Shown: positions 7,520-17,450 of the stretch, piece by piece | How positions within the stretch are numbered: the first letter of the stretch is position 1 | How the letters are laid out: each line of letters begins with the position of its first letter | From: Burkholderiales bacterium | GTDB taxonomy: Bacteria; Pseudomonadota; Gammaproteobacteria; Burkholderiales; Burkholderiaceae_E | Length of the DNA: 48,023 nucleotides | Assembly: GCA_029977705.1 (NCBI GenBank) | Contig: JAPOKJ010000026.1 | Span: 1-48,023 of the forward strand | Reading direction: 5' to 3' | Notes under the pieces: model-generated | What the model was told of the DNA's origin: nothing | The model's database searches: none | The model's input: only the letters and a program-made list of their open reading frames with translations | Program-made: the position numbers and the translations under genes

Positions 7520-8380
7520 TCAGTGCACCGGGCTTCGGTCCGCGCCTGCGGCCCGAATCGCGTCGCGCGTGTCCCGGGCGGCCCGGCCGGCAGCCGCCGC
7601 AAAGTCGCTGCCGCCGCTGGCATAGATGATCGCCCGGGAGGAGCTGATCATCATGCCGTGCCCCTGGGCGTCGCGCCCGGCGCGCACGGTGGCCAGGATC
7701 TCGCCGCCCTGGGCGCCGATGCCGGGTACCAGCAGCGGCACCTGGGGGGCCAGGGCCCGCACGCGGGCCAGTTCAGCCGGGTAGGTCGCCCCCACCACCA
7801 GGGCCATCTGGCCGGTGGTGTTCCAGTCCGAGGCGGCCAGACGGGCGATGCGCTCGAAGATTTTTTCCGTGCCGTTCGGGCCCTGCACCTGCAGGTTCTG
7901 GAAGTCGTCGCCACCCGGGTTGGAGGTGCGGCACAGCACGATCACCCCTTTGTCGCGGTACTTGAGGTAGGGCTCGAGGGTGTCAAAGCCCATGAAGGGG
8001 CTGAGCGTGACGGCATCGGCCTGGTAGCGCTCGAAGGCCTCGCGGGCGTACTGCTCGGCGGTGGCGCCGATGTCGCCGCGCTTGGCATCCAGGATCAGGA
8101 CCACCCCGGGATGGTGCTGGCGGGCATGGGCGCAGACCGCCTCGAGGGCACGCTCGGCACCGGCGGCGTGAAAGTAGGCGATCTGCGGCTTGAAGGCGCA
8201 GACATACTCGGCCGTGGCATCCATCAACTCGATGGCAAAGCGCTCGATGGCCTGGACCTGATCCGTGCCAGCGCCGCTGCGCAGGCATTCTGGTAACTTG
8301 CGGGGGTCGGGATCGATGCCGACGCAGAGCATGGATTGGCTGGCACGCCAGCGCGCCTGCAGTTTTTCGATGAATGTCAC
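7520..8380 (-). CDS. pyrF: Orotidine 5'-phosphate decarboxylase
   Basis: 286 residues, the length of the type 2 bacterial enzyme. The catalytic motif LDAKRGDIG (Lys-Asp pair) is near residue 96, the substrate-binding start [11 protein letters not shown] is near 15-25, and VPGIGAQGG marks the phosphate-binding loop. It decarboxylates OMP to UMP, the last step of pyrimidine synthesis. It is a single gene, divergent from an EamA transporter with only 39 bases between the two start codons, so the promoters must overlap. The 175 bases downstream (7345-7519) to the response regulator start hold nothing I can identify. Confidence 0.96.
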   Translation of the reverse strand: MTFIEKLQARWRASQSMLCVGIDPDPRKLPECLRSGAGTDQVQAIERFAIELMDATAEYVCAFKPQIAYFHAAGAERALEAVCAHARQHHPGVVLILDAKRGDIGATAEQYAREAFERYQADAVTLSPFMGFDTLEPYLKYRDKGVIVLCRTSNPGGDDFQNLQVQGPNGTEKIFERIARLAASDWNTTGQMALVVGATYPAELARVRALAPQVPLLVPGIGAQGGEILATVRAGRDAQGHGMMISSSRAIIYASGGSDFAAAAGRAARDTRDAIRAAGADRSPVH

Positions 8381-8419
8381 GGGCCTGGTGCCTTGTTGGG
8401 GAATTTGGCTTGATGCAGC

Positions 8420-9442
8420 ATGGATTCTAAAGCGTCACCCGCAGCCGCGTCCGTGACCCCGCCCGCGCCGCCCGCCAGCGCTGCCCTGCTGGATCGGCGC
8501 GACATGATCATCCTGGTCCTGCTGACGCTGGCCTGGGGCATCAACTGGCCGGTCATGAAGATGGGCGTGCGCGAGATCGAGCCGCTCACCTTCCGCAGCC
8601 TGTGCATGATCGGCGGCCTGCCCCTGCTGGCCCTGATCATCCGTCACAAGGGGCTGTCCTTCACGATTGCGCGCGAGCACTGGCGCGAGTCTTTCTGGAT
8701 CGCCGCCACCAACATGATCGGGTGGTATGTGTTCGCCATGTATGGCATCAAGCTGCTGTCCTCGGGACGCGCCGCCATCCTGGGCTACACCATGCCGATC
8801 TGGGTCGCCCTGTTCGGTTACCTGATCTTTCGCAATGAGACCTCGCGTCGGCTGTGGGTGGGCGTGGCGCTGGCCAGCGCCGGCGTGGTGCTGCTGATCC
8901 TGGGCGAGGTATCGGCCATCAGCGGCCGTCCGCTGGGGGCCGTGCTGATGCTGATGGCCGGTGCGATCTGGGGTCTGGGCACGCACTTGATGAAGCGGCG
9001 CCGCCAGACCACCCATGTCTATGTGGTGACTTTCTGGTCGCTGTTGCAGGCGCTGATCTTCTGCGCCGCTGTCTCCCTGACGGTTGAGCGGGATTCCTGG
9101 ATGGCCTGGTTCAGGCCCGATCCGGTGACGGGTGTGCAGGGCCAGTTCCCAAGCGCGAAGGCCTGGTTCGCAGTGCTCTACAACAGCGTGGTGGTGTTTG
9201 CCTTTGCCCAGGTGGCCTGGTTCCGTCTGACCCTGATCCTGCCGCCCGTGGCCAGTGGCCTGTCGGTGATGATGATCCCGGTGGTGGGGGTGTTCTCCGG
9301 CATGTGGGCCCTGGGCGAGCAGCCGCACTGGAACGACTACGCGGCCCTGGTGGCCATTCTCGGCGCGATGGCCTGTGTGCTGTGGCCGGGACCGCGCGCG
9401 CTGCCTTCGCCGGGAGGTCGCAGCGGCAAGGACGCCCTGTGA
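8420..9442 (+). CDS. EamA/DMT-family transporter
   Basis: 340 residues with about ten hydrophobic segments arranged as two EamA repeats. The first repeat begins [21 protein letters not shown] (residues about 30-50), the typical start of this family. A flexible Ala/Pro-rich N-terminus of about 28 residues precedes it. Members of the drug/metabolite transporter superfamily export amino acids, metabolites or drugs; the substrate cannot be read from the sequence. The stop codon overlaps a GTG start of the following small membrane protein (GTGA), so the two are probably translationally coupled. Confidence 0.87.
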   Translation: MDSKASPAAASVTPPAPPASAALLDRRDMIILVLLTLAWGINWPVMKMGVREIEPLTFRSLCMIGGLPLLALIIRHKGLSFTIAREHWRESFWIAATNMIGWYVFAMYGIKLLSSGRAAILGYTMPIWVALFGYLIFRNETSRRLWVGVALASAGVVLLILGEVSAISGRPLGAVLMLMAGAIWGLGTHLMKRRRQTTHVYVVTFWSLLQALIFCAAVSLTVERDSWMAWFRPDPVTGVQGQFPSAKAWFAVLYNSVVVFAFAQVAWFRLTLILPPVASGLSVMMIPVVGVFSGMWALGEQPHWNDYAALVAILGAMACVLWPGPRALPSPGGRSGKDAL

Positions 9443-9903
9443 GCTACAGCTTTGCAAGCCTGGCCGACATGCTGGATCGGCAGCGCCACCTGACCTACAT
9501 GAACGGCTTTTGGGCACTGCTGCTGTGCGTGCTGGTGTTCGTGCTGATCCGGCGTGCCCGCTTCACGATGAGGGATCCCTGGTTCCTCGGTGCGGTCGTG
9601 CTGCTGTGGGTGGGCCTGAGCCTGTGGTCGCGGCAGCAGCTGATGGCGCAGTTCCACGAGATGCAGGCCGATGCCCAGGGGCTGGTGCTGCGCTTTGCGG
9701 CGGGCGAACCGCGCGAGCGGCGCCTTTCGGCGGCCCAGGTCCGGCACCTGGACCTGGTGGCCTCCGGTGATGATCAGGTCGAGTGTCGCCTCAGCGTGCA
9801 AACCACTGAGGGGCCGGTGTATCGCAGCGTACCGGTGAAGGTGCGGCGCGCCGCCTGCGAGCAGATCCGCGACCAGCTGGCGGCCGCCTTGCCGCGCCGC
9901 TGA
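9439..9903 (+). CDS. Small two-helix membrane protein of unknown function
   Basis: 154 residues from a GTG at 9439 that overlaps the EamA stop codon. Two membrane helices lie at about residues 22-40 (FWALLLCVLVFVLI) and 49-65 (FLGAVVLLWVGLSLW), followed by a soluble C-terminal domain of about 90 residues with two cysteines. I do not recognise the family. The overlap with the transporter suggests the two act together or are co-regulated, but the role is unknown. Confidence 0.7.
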   Translation: MSYSFASLADMLDRQRHLTYMNGFWALLLCVLVFVLIRRARFTMRDPWFLGAVVLLWVGLSLWSRQQLMAQFHEMQADAQGLVLRFAAGEPRERRLSAAQVRHLDLVASGDDQVECRLSVQTTEGPVYRSVPVKVRRAACEQIRDQLAAALPRR

Positions 9904-9930
9904 ACGCCCGGTGCTTGCCGGCGCCCTCAT

Positions 9931-9958
9931 TTGCAAAGCCTGAGCGCCTCGCTATCAT
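9931..9958 (+). promoter_or_regulatory. Candidate sigma-70 promoter of the ferredoxin oxidoreductase gene
   Basis: TTGCAA (9931-9936) and TATCAT (9953-9958) are 16 bases apart, about 96 bases upstream of the ATG at 10055. This would give an untranslated leader of roughly 90 bases. Confidence 0.55.
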
Positions 9959-10054
9959 CCTGTTCCAGGCCGTCACAAGCGGCCGACCTGTCATGCTGGG
10001 GCGTGCACCCGCGCCCCATGCCCCCAGAACACCCCTTCTGAACGGAGCCGGATC

Positions 10055-13000
10055 ATGAATGCACCGCTGACGCGGGAAGGCCAGGAGTCCATCGATGAGG
10101 CCCTGGCCAAGGCCTTGAAAGAGGTCAGCCTCGACGACAAATACCGTCTTGAACGAGGCCGTGCCTTCATGTCGGGCACGCAGGCCCTGGTGCGGCTGCC
10201 GATGCTCCAGCGCGAGCGCGACCGTCGACAGGGCCTGAACACCGCAGGCTTCATCTCCGGCTATCGCGGCTCGCCGCTGGGCGGCCTCGACCAGGCCTTG
10301 TGGAAGGCCAAGGCCCACCTGGCGCAGCACGACATCGTGTTCCAGCCCGGCCTCAATGAAGAGCTTGCCGCCACCTCGGTGTGGGGCACCCAGCAACTGG
10401 CCCTGACCGGCAAGAGCCGGCGCGAGGGCGTGTTCTCGATGTGGTACGGCAAGGGGCCGGGGGTGGACCGCAGTGGCGATGTCTTCAAGCATGCCAATGC
10501 CGCCGGCACCTCGCGGCATGGCGGGGTCATCGCACTGGCGGGCGACGATCATGGCGCCAAGAGTTCGACGCTGCCCCACCAGAGCGACCACATCTTCAAG
10601 GCCTGCGGCCTGCCGGTGTTCTACCCGGCCAGCGTGCAGGAATATCTCGACCTGGGCCTGCATGCCTTTGCGATGTCGCGCTTTTCGGGCCTGTGGGTGT
10701 CGATGAAGACCGTCACCGAAGTGGTCGAGGCCTCCAGCTCGCTGATCCTGGATCCGGATCGCGTCGATATCGCGCTGCCCGAGGATTTCATCCTGCCGCC
10801 GGACGGGTTGAACATCCGCTGGCCGGACTCGCCGCTCGATCAGGAAGCGCGCCTGTTCAACTACAAGTGGTATGCGGCCCTGGCCTATGTGCGGCGCAAT
10901 CGCCTGAACCACACCGTCATCGATTCGCCCCATGCCTGGTTCGGCATCGTCACCGGTGGCAAGGCCTATCTGGACACGCGCCAGGCACTCGATGATCTTG
11001 GGCTGGATGAAGCGGCCTGCGCGCAGATCGGCATCCGCGTCTTCAAGTGTGGCGTGGTCTGGCCGCTCGAGGCGCATACGGTCAGCGCCTTTGCCGATGG
11101 CCTGCAGGAAATCCTGGTGGTCGAGGAAAAGCGCCAGATCCTCGAGTACGCGCTCAAGGAAGAGCTGTACAACTGGCCCGACGGCAAGCGGCCGAAGATC
11201 TATGGCAAGTTCGATGAAAAGGATGGCCGTGGCGGCGAGTGGGCGATGCCGCAGGGCCAGTGGCTGCTGCCGGCCCTGGCCGAGCTGTCGCCGCAGCTGA
11301 TTGCCAAGGCGATCGCCGCGCGCCTGCTCCACCCGGGCCAGTATGGCGAGCGTTTTGCGCTGTCGGCCGACATGCGCCAGCGCATCGAATCGCGACTGGC
11401 CATCATCGCCGCCAAGGAGCGTGCACTGGCCTTGCCGCACACCACCGTCAACCGCGTGCCCACCTTCTGCTCGGGCTGCCCGCACAATACCTCGACCCAT
11501 GTGCCCGAGGGCTCGCGCGGGCTGGCCGGCATCGGCTGCCACTACATGGTCACCTGGATGCCGGAGCGGCGCACCGCCACCTTCACCCAGATGGGTGGCG
11601 AGGGCGTGCCCTGGATCGGCCAGGCGCCGTTTTCCGACGAGACCCATGTCTTTGCCAACCTGGGCGATGGCACTTATTTCCATTCAGGCCTGCTGGCCAT
11701 CCGCGCCTCGATCGCGGCCGGTGTCAACATCACCTACAAGCTGCTCTACAACGATGCGGTGGCCATGACCGGTGGCCAGCCCATCGATGGCACCCTGACG
11801 GTGCCGCAGATCATCGGCCAGTTGCGTGCCGAAGGCGCCGCGCAGATCGTGGTCGTCACCGATGAGCCCGACAAGTACGAGGCGCCGCGCCGCGCGATGC
11901 CAGCCGTGTTTGAAGGGGTGCAGGTGCATGCCCGCGAACACCTGGACTGGCTGCAAAGGCAGCTGCGCGAGGTCAAGGGCTGCAGCATCCTGATCTACGA
12001 CCAGACCTGTGCGTCCGAGAAGCGCCGCCGCCGCAAGAAGATCGTCGACGGCAAGCCAGGCTTCCCGGATCCGCCCAAGCGCGTGGTCATCAACGAGGCG
12101 GTGTGCGAGGGCTGTGGCGACTGCTCGGTCCAGTCCTCCTGTGTCTCGATCGAGCCGCTGGAGACTGCGTTCGGCCGCAAGCGGCGCATCAACCAGTCCA
12201 GCTGCAACAAGGACTATTCCTGCGTGCGCGGCTTTTGCCCCAGCTTCGTGACCGTCGAAGGCGCCCGCCTGCGCAAGGGCAAGGGCCAGGCCGATGCGAC
12301 GGCCGGTGCGGCCGTGCGCGACTGGCCGGCCCTGCCCGAACCCACGCCCCTGGCCATCGGCGCCTCGGGCAATGCCACCTACGGCATCCTGGTGACCGGC
12401 ATTGGCGGCACGGGCGTGGTGACCATCGGCCAGATCCTGGGCATGGCCGCGCACCTGGAAGGCAAGGGCATCTCGGTGCTCGACATGGCGGGCCTGGCGC
12501 AAAAGGGCGGCGCGGTGTACTCGCATGTGCAGATCGGCGAGACGCCCGAGCATCTGTTCTCGACCCGCATTGCCACCGGTGAGGCAGACCTGATGATTGC
12601 CTGTGACCTGGTGGTGGGGGCCAGCAACGAGGCGCTCACGCGCATGCGGCCCTCGGTGACGCGTGCCGTCATCAACAGCGATGTGGCCCCGACCTCCGAT
12701 TTCATCCGCAACCGTGACTGGCAGATGCCGGCGCAGGACCTGCGCGCCAATGTGCTGGAGGCGGCCGGTGCCGTCGACATCGATTTTCTCGATGCCACCG
12801 AGCTGGCCGTCAAGCTGCTGGGCGATGCCCTGTATGCCAACCCGCTGCTGATGGGCCATGCCTGGCAAAAGGGCTGGCTGCCGCTGAAGCGGGCCTCGAT
12901 CCTGCGCGCCTTCGAACTCAATGGCGTCTCGGTGCAGGAAAACCAGCGCGCCTTCGAATGGGGGCGCCGCCATGCGGCCGATCCGGCAGCGGTCAGGCGC

Positions 13001-13750
13001 GAGGTGGCGCCACCCCAGGTGATCTCGCTGCAGCGCCCGCGTGCGCAGCCGGCATCGGGTGCAGCCCTGTCCGGCGACGAGGCCCTCGATGACCTGATCG
13101 AGTCGCGTGCGAGCCTTCTGCAGGCCTACCAGAATGCCGATTACGCCGCGCGTTACCGGCGCCTGGTGGCCGAGGTGCGGCAGGCCGAGCTGCGCCGCAT
13201 CGTCAGTCTCGAGGCCGGACTGGCGCCCGGCCACCTGCCGCTGACCGAGGCAGTGGCACGAAACTTTTTCAAGCTGATGGCGCGCAAGGACGAGTACGAG
13301 GTGGCGCGGCTGCATGCCGATCCGGCCTTCCTGGCGCAGATCGCCGAGCAGTTCGAGGGCGATGCGAAGCTGTACTTTCATCTGGCACCGCCCTTGCTGG
13401 CGCGGGTGGATGAGCGCACCGGTCGGCCGCGCAAGATCCGCTTTGGCCCCTGGATGCTGCACGGCTTTCGTGTGCTGGCGCGCCTGAAGTTCCTGCGCGA
13501 CACGCCCTTCGATCCCTTCGGTTACCAGCAGGAGCGGCGCGAGGAGCGGGCCCTGATCGTGCAGTACCAGGACAGCCTCGAGCAGGTCGTCAAGTGCCTG
13601 GATCCGGGCAATTACGAACTGGCCCTGAGCCTGGCGCGCTGTCCCGACGCGGTGCGGGGTTTTGGTCCGGTCAAGGCACCGGCCATCGCGCAGGCGCGCC
13701 AGACGATGAGCCGGTTGCTGGCCCAGATCGAGGGCGTGGCACCGGTCTGA
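10055..13750 (+). CDS. Fused indolepyruvate:ferredoxin oxidoreductase family protein
   Basis: 1231 residues; a site near GGAG precedes the ATG. It fuses the functions of the IorA and IorB subunits. The order is an N-terminal pyrimidine-binding-like region (SGYRGSPLGGLD, about 69-80), a TPP-binding region with CSGCPHNTS (about 470) and NLGDGTYFHSG (about 535), a ferredoxin-like Cys cluster beginning CEGCGDC and continuing to about 735 (CNKDYSC, RGFCPS), then the gamma-type domain GIGGTGVVTIGQILGMAA (about 785). These enzymes oxidatively decarboxylate aryl or branched 2-oxoacids to acyl-CoA, reducing ferredoxin. The fused form is common in proteobacteria growing with oxygen. It is a single-gene transcript. 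Exact 2-oxoacid preference is not deducible. Confidence 0.93.
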   Translation: MNAPLTREGQESIDEALAKALKEVSLDDKYRLERGRAFMSGTQALVRLPMLQRERDRRQGLNTAGFISGYRGSPLGGLDQALWKAKAHLAQHDIVFQPGLNEELAATSVWGTQQLALTGKSRREGVFSMWYGKGPGVDRSGDVFKHANAAGTSRHGGVIALAGDDHGAKSSTLPHQSDHIFKACGLPVFYPASVQEYLDLGLHAFAMSRFSGLWVSMKTVTEVVEASSSLILDPDRVDIALPEDFILPPDGLNIRWPDSPLDQEARLFNYKWYAALAYVRRNRLNHTVIDSPHAWFGIVTGGKAYLDTRQALDDLGLDEAACAQIGIRVFKCGVVWPLEAHTVSAFADGLQEILVVEEKRQILEYALKEELYNWPDGKRPKIYGKFDEKDGRGGEWAMPQGQWLLPALAELSPQLIAKAIAARLLHPGQYGERFALSADMRQRIESRLAIIAAKERALALPHTTVNRVPTFCSGCPHNTSTHVPEGSRGLAGIGCHYMVTWMPERRTATFTQMGGEGVPWIGQAPFSDETHVFANLGDGTYFHSGLLAIRASIAAGVNITYKLLYNDAVAMTGGQPIDGTLTVPQIIGQLRAEGAAQIVVVTDEPDKYEAPRRAMPAVFEGVQVHAREHLDWLQRQLREVKGCSILIYDQTCASEKRRRRKKIVDGKPGFPDPPKRVVINEAVCEGCGDCSVQSSCVSIEPLETAFGRKRRINQSSCNKDYSCVRGFCPSFVTVEGARLRKGKGQADATAGAAVRDWPALPEPTPLAIGASGNATYGILVTGIGGTGVVTIGQILGMAAHLEGKGISVLDMAGLAQKGGAVYSHVQIGETPEHLFSTRIATGEADLMIACDLVVGASNEALTRMRPSVTRAVINSDVAPTSDFIRNRDWQMPAQDLRANVLEAAGAVDIDFLDATELAVKLLGDALYANPLLMGHAWQKGWLPLKRASILRAFELNGVSVQENQRAFEWGRRHAADPAAVRREVAPPQVISLQRPRAQPASGAALSGDEALDDLIESRASLLQAYQNADYAARYRRLVAEVRQAELRRIVSLEAGLAPGHLPLTEAVARNFFKLMARKDEYEVARLHADPAFLAQIAEQFEGDAKLYFHLAPPLLARVDERTGRPRKIRFGPWMLHGFRVLARLKFLRDTPFDPFGYQQERREERALIVQYQDSLEQVVKCLDPGNYELALSLARCPDAVRGFGPVKAPAIAQARQTMSRLLAQIEGVAPV

Positions 13751-13854
13751 GCGGTGTTTGGCCCGCCTTTTTTTGGCGCGGCCGGTGACCCCTGTCACAG
13801 CCGCAAGCCCCCCGGACGGGCCGATGCGGCGGGTTTTCGCTAGACTTGCGCGCC

Positions 13855-14700
13855 ATGGCCAAGGAAATCGTATCCGAATTGCATGTGCGTGATGCACTGC
13901 GTCTTCATGTGCGCGAATGGTTGCCCGAGGGCAAGCCCACGCGTGCCGATTGTCGTGCCGGCGTCATGATCGTGCACGGACTGGGCGAGCATGGCGGCCG
14001 CTATGCGGACCTGGCCCAGTGGCTGACCCGGCGCGGCTATGCGGTGCTGGCCTATGACCAGCGCGGGCATGGCCGATCGGGCGGCAATCGCGGCGATTTG
14101 CTGCGCCCCTCGGACTTCGTGGCCCATGGCCTCGAGGTGCTGATGTACTTCAAGAATGCCCTGGGCCGCAAGCCCTTCCTGCTCGGGCATTCACTGGGCG
14201 GCGCGGTGGCCGCCTCGATGGTTATCGAACGTCAGGCGCCAGTGGCCGGGCTCATCCTGTCATCGCCGGCCCTCGAGGCGGGCCTGAAATGGCACCAGAA
14301 GCTTCTGCTCTCGCTGATGGAATCGGTGGCACCCTCGACCGCGGTGGGCAATGGCGTCAAGGCGCGTTTCATCTCGCATGATCCGGCCGTGGTGCAGGCT
14401 TATCTGAAGGATCCGCTGGTCCATGACCGGGTCACGGCGCGCACGGTGCGCTGGCTGCTCGATACCTGCGAGCGGCTGTCGGTGCCCAACCGGCCCTTGA
14501 TGGTGCCCACGCTGCTGATGGCGGCACAGGACGATCGCCTGGTCGATCCGGCGGGCTCGGACAGCTTTGCACGCCACTATGCCGAGGCCGAGCTGACCTA
14601 TCACCCGCTGGCCGGCTTCTATCACGAGATCTTCAACGAGGACAGCGTGCGCCGCGAGCAGGCCCTGGCCTTGCTGGGGCAGTGGCTGGACAAACGCTAG
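13855..14700 (+). CDS. Alpha/beta hydrolase, monoacylglycerol-lipase-like
   Basis: 281 residues from the ATG at 13855; an in-frame TTG three codons upstream is an alternative. The fold markers are IVHGLGEHGGRY (oxyanion loop, about 41-52), DQRGHGRSGG, the nucleophile GHSLGGA (Ser near 108), the acid Asp in AAQDDRLVDP and the His near the end in GFYHEIFNE. HGLGEHxGRY and the spacing match monoglyceride lipase/lysophospholipase families (serine aminopeptidase S33 group). No signal peptide is seen, so it acts in the cytoplasm. It is a single gene, followed by a convergent outer-membrane protein gene. Confidence 0.88.
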   Translation: MAKEIVSELHVRDALRLHVREWLPEGKPTRADCRAGVMIVHGLGEHGGRYADLAQWLTRRGYAVLAYDQRGHGRSGGNRGDLLRPSDFVAHGLEVLMYFKNALGRKPFLLGHSLGGAVAASMVIERQAPVAGLILSSPALEAGLKWHQKLLLSLMESVAPSTAVGNGVKARFISHDPAVVQAYLKDPLVHDRVTARTVRWLLDTCERLSVPNRPLMVPTLLMAAQDDRLVDPAGSDSFARHYAEAELTYHPLAGFYHEIFNEDSVRREQALALLGQWLDKR

Positions 14701-14737
14701 GGAAGTCGTCCCCCCGGCAAGGTCTTCCCTGGCCGCT

Positions 14738-15460
14738 TCAAAAGCGCCAGCCAGTGGCCAGACGCAGGCTGTGCTCGGGCCCGAAGTTGGTGTAGGGATC
14801 CCAGGCGATGCGCACGAACCAGTGCGGCCGATCATAAGTGAGCGACAGGCCGGTGCCGGCAATGCCCTGACCGGCGACCTGGCCGGTCTTGCGCAGCAGG
14901 TCGATCGTCAGCCGCGCGCCGTCCTGCCCGAGCGGTGTGCGGTACACCAGATGGCGATGGATCTGGTCCGGATTGTCGCGATTGTCGTGGACCATGCTCA
15001 GCGTCAGCTGCCGGCCGTGCTCGCCGCGCCATCCCAGTGACAGCATGTAGGCGTCGTTGGGATCGAAATTCAGGTTGTAGTAAGGCCGCTGGTTGGTGCG
15101 GCCAAGACCGGCCCCGACCACCCAGCGCTGACCGGTTTCGACATTCAGGCTGCCGCCCACGAAGCCGCCGCTGGCCAGCTGCACCGAGGGGATGAGGCGG
15201 ACCGTATCGCCATAGACATGGTCCCAGCCCCCACGCCACTGATTCTGCGCGGGCGATTCGCTGCCTTCCGGCTGGCGATAGAGCCCGACCCACAGGTTGC
15301 CCAGCGAGGAGCTGTGGCGCAGGTTCAGATCGATGCCGGTGGTCCGGTCCGAAAAGCGGTAGGCACCAGTGGTCAGCTTGAACGGCCGCTCTTGTTCGGC
15401 CGCATGGGCGCAGGCCAGCGGCATCAGCAAGGCGAGCGACACCAGGACGGGCGCGTTCAT
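14738..15460 (-). CDS. Putative outer-membrane beta-barrel protein
   Basis: 240 residues from the ATG at 15460, chosen because it begins a clear signal peptide (VLVSLALLMPLACAHA, cleavage after AHA). The open frame upstream lacks signal features. The mature part is rich in short alternating aromatic strands (GNLWVGLYR, GQRWVVGAGLGR, YMLSLGWRG, WFVRIAWDPY) and ends in LATGWRF. A terminal Phe is the usual barrel-assembly signal. I recognise no named family; the size suggests an 8-12-strand barrel. Function is unknown. Confidence 0.72.
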   Translation of the reverse strand: MNAPVLVSLALLMPLACAHAAEQERPFKLTTGAYRFSDRTTGIDLNLRHSSSLGNLWVGLYRQPEGSESPAQNQWRGGWDHVYGDTVRLIPSVQLASGGFVGGSLNVETGQRWVVGAGLGRTNQRPYYNLNFDPNDAYMLSLGWRGEHGRQLTLSMVHDNRDNPDQIHRHLVYRTPLGQDGARLTIDLLRKTGQVAGQGIAGTGLSLTYDRPHWFVRIAWDPYTNFGPEHSLRLATGWRF

Positions 15461-15554
15461 CACAGCCCTGTTCTGTGGTGGGTCATGGCCCTGAGTGTGC
15501 ACAGCACGGCCGGGACCGGTCAAGGCCCCCGCCGGCTTCATTGACCCCGGGCGA

Positions 15555-17177
15555 TCAGCGCAGCTTGCCGAAGCTCATGGTGCGCCCGCTGGGGCGACCG
15601 GTGAAGCCGCCGGTCAGGGACGCACGCTGGCCGGTGGCTGGACGGGCCGGATTGGCGCCGCCGGAGGGCGCGGGCGACCGGTTGCCTTGCGGTCCGCGGG
15701 GCTCGGGGCCGGCCTGGGCTGGCCGGGGGGCCGGTGCCGGCCGCTGAGCCGGCTGGGCGGGACGGGCACCTGGGGTGGCCGGCCGTGCCGACGGCTGCGA
15801 GGAGGCGCCGCCCCGGCCAGGGCCTGCGCTGCGTCCGGCACCGCCCACGCCCTGACCGCTTCGGGCGTTGCCGCCGGAGGCGCTGCGGCCGGGTGTGCCC
15901 TGACGGCGAGCGCCATCATTGCGGCCGTGCACCACCTTGGGCGGTGCCACCCAGCCGCGCGGCTTGGGCGCACCCCAGAGAATCTGGCGGCCGATCGACA
16001 CCGGCTCGGGCGGCACGCTCATGTCGGCCTCGAAGCCGGCAATGGTTTCGCGCGGCAAGGTCTGCTTGGTCAGCTTTTCGATATCGGACAGGAAGGTGGT
16101 CTCGTCGACGGTCACCAGCGAGATGGCCTCGCCGGTGGCGCCGGCACGACCGGTGCGACCGATGCGGTGCACATAGTCCTCAGGCACATTGGGCAGGTCG
16201 AAGTTGACCACGTGCGGCAGCTGGTCGATGTCGATGCCGCGGGCGGCGATGTCGGTGGCCACCAGGGCGCGCAGCGAACCGGCCTTGAAATCGGCCAGCG
16301 CCTTGGTACGGGCGCCCTGGCTCTTGTTGCCGTGGATGGCCATGGCGCTGATGCCGCCATCGCTCAATTGTTCGGCCAGGCGATTGGCACCGTGCTTGGT
16401 GCGGGTGAACACCAGCACCTGGCGCCAGTCGCCATCGCGGATCAGCTTGGCCAGCAGCTCGCGCTTGCGATCACGATCGACGAAGTGGATTTTTTGCGCA
16501 ATGGTCTGGGCGGTCGTGTTGCGACGGGCCACCTCGATCAGCTGCGGCTCGTTGAGCAGGCGGTCGGCCAGGGCCTTGATCTCGTCCGAGAAGGTTGCCG
16601 AATACAGCAGGTTCTGGCGCCGTACGCCATTGGCGCTGTCGGGCAGGACCGCCAGCACTTTCTTGATGTCGTGGATGAAGCCCATGTCGAGCATGCGATC
16701 GGCTTCATCGAGCACGAGGATCTCGACGGTCGACAGGTCGACCAGGCGCTGCTGATGCAGGTCGAGCAGGCGGCCGGGCGTGGCCACGAGAATGTCGACG
16801 CCCTTGCGGATGGCCTGTACCTGCGGGTTCTGGCCCACGCCCCCGAAGATCACGGTGGAGCGGATCGGCAGGTATTTGCCGTAGGTGCGCACGCTTTCCT
16901 CGACCTGGGCAGCCAGCTCGCGCGTGGGGGTGAGGATCAGGCAACGGATCGGGCGCACGCCGCGCACCAGGGCCGCCGGGCGATCGCTCAGCCGTTGCAG
17001 GATCGGCAGGGTAAAGCCGGCGGTCTTGCCGGTGCCGGTCTGGGCGCCCGCCAGAAGGTCCCGGCCGCTCATCACGGCGGGAATGGCTTGCAGTTGAATG
17101 GGGGTGGGTTGGGTGTAGCCGGCGTCCGAAATGGCACGCAGAATCGGCTGGCTAAGGCCGAGTGAATCAAAAGACAT
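15555..17177 (-). CDS. rhlE: ATP-dependent RNA helicase RhlE (DEAD box)
   Basis: 540 residues from the ATG at 17177, where the typical MSFDSLGL start occurs; the frame stays open 49 codons upstream without homology. Motifs in order are the Q motif ([10 protein letters not shown]), [33 protein letters not shown], the second RecA domain and [11 protein letters not shown] tail of about 150 residues, rich in Gly, Arg, Pro, Ala and Ser, follows; such tails bind RNA non-specifically. RhlE acts in ribosome maturation and RNA turnover. The 273 bases between this start and the rlpA-like stop hold its promoter region and no other gene that I can see. Confidence 0.95.
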   Translation of the reverse strand: MSFDSLGLSQPILRAISDAGYTQPTPIQLQAIPAVMSGRDLLAGAQTGTGKTAGFTLPILQRLSDRPAALVRGVRPIRCLILTPTRELAAQVEESVRTYGKYLPIRSTVIFGGVGQNPQVQAIRKGVDILVATPGRLLDLHQQRLVDLSTVEILVLDEADRMLDMGFIHDIKKVLAVLPDSANGVRRQNLLYSATFSDEIKALADRLLNEPQLIEVARRNTTAQTIAQKIHFVDRDRKRELLAKLIRDGDWRQVLVFTRTKHGANRLAEQLSDGGISAMAIHGNKSQGARTKALADFKAGSLRALVATDIAARGIDIDQLPHVVNFDLPNVPEDYVHRIGRTGRAGATGEAISLVTVDETTFLSDIEKLTKQTLPRETIAGFEADMSVPPEPVSIGRQILWGAPKPRGWVAPPKVVHGRNDGARRQGTPGRSASGGNARSGQGVGGAGRSAGPGRGGASSQPSARPATPGARPAQPAQRPAPAPRPAQAGPEPRGPQGNRSPAPSGGANPARPATGQRASLTGGFTGRPSGRTMSFGKLR

Positions 17178-17450
17178 CAGGGGAATGAATCCAACGGTCG
17201 TATCAGGACCAATGCCGCCCCGCGGTTCGCCGGACCTTTGACAAGGGCCAGGAACTTCAGTCAGGGGGTAAGACGGGTGACATTGCCACCCGCATGAAGG
17301 GGCGGCACAAAGACGGTTGCGCAACGAGACTGATGCATCGGCAACAATGCGAGTGTACCACCTGGGCCCTGCACGTCTTCCCGTGAGGGCTGACAGGGCC
17401 TTGCCGGCAGCCGGATGGTCGGGCGCGAGAAGTTTGCGGACCTTCGCTAC

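Noticed and set aside
9791-13897. Two very long minus-strand open frames (630 and 737 codons)
   Set aside because: They mirror the ferredoxin oxidoreductase gene, which has full motif support; the mirrored proteins have none.
15495-17165. 556-codon plus-strand frame
   Set aside because: Antisense of rhlE; the helicase has every DEAD-box motif.
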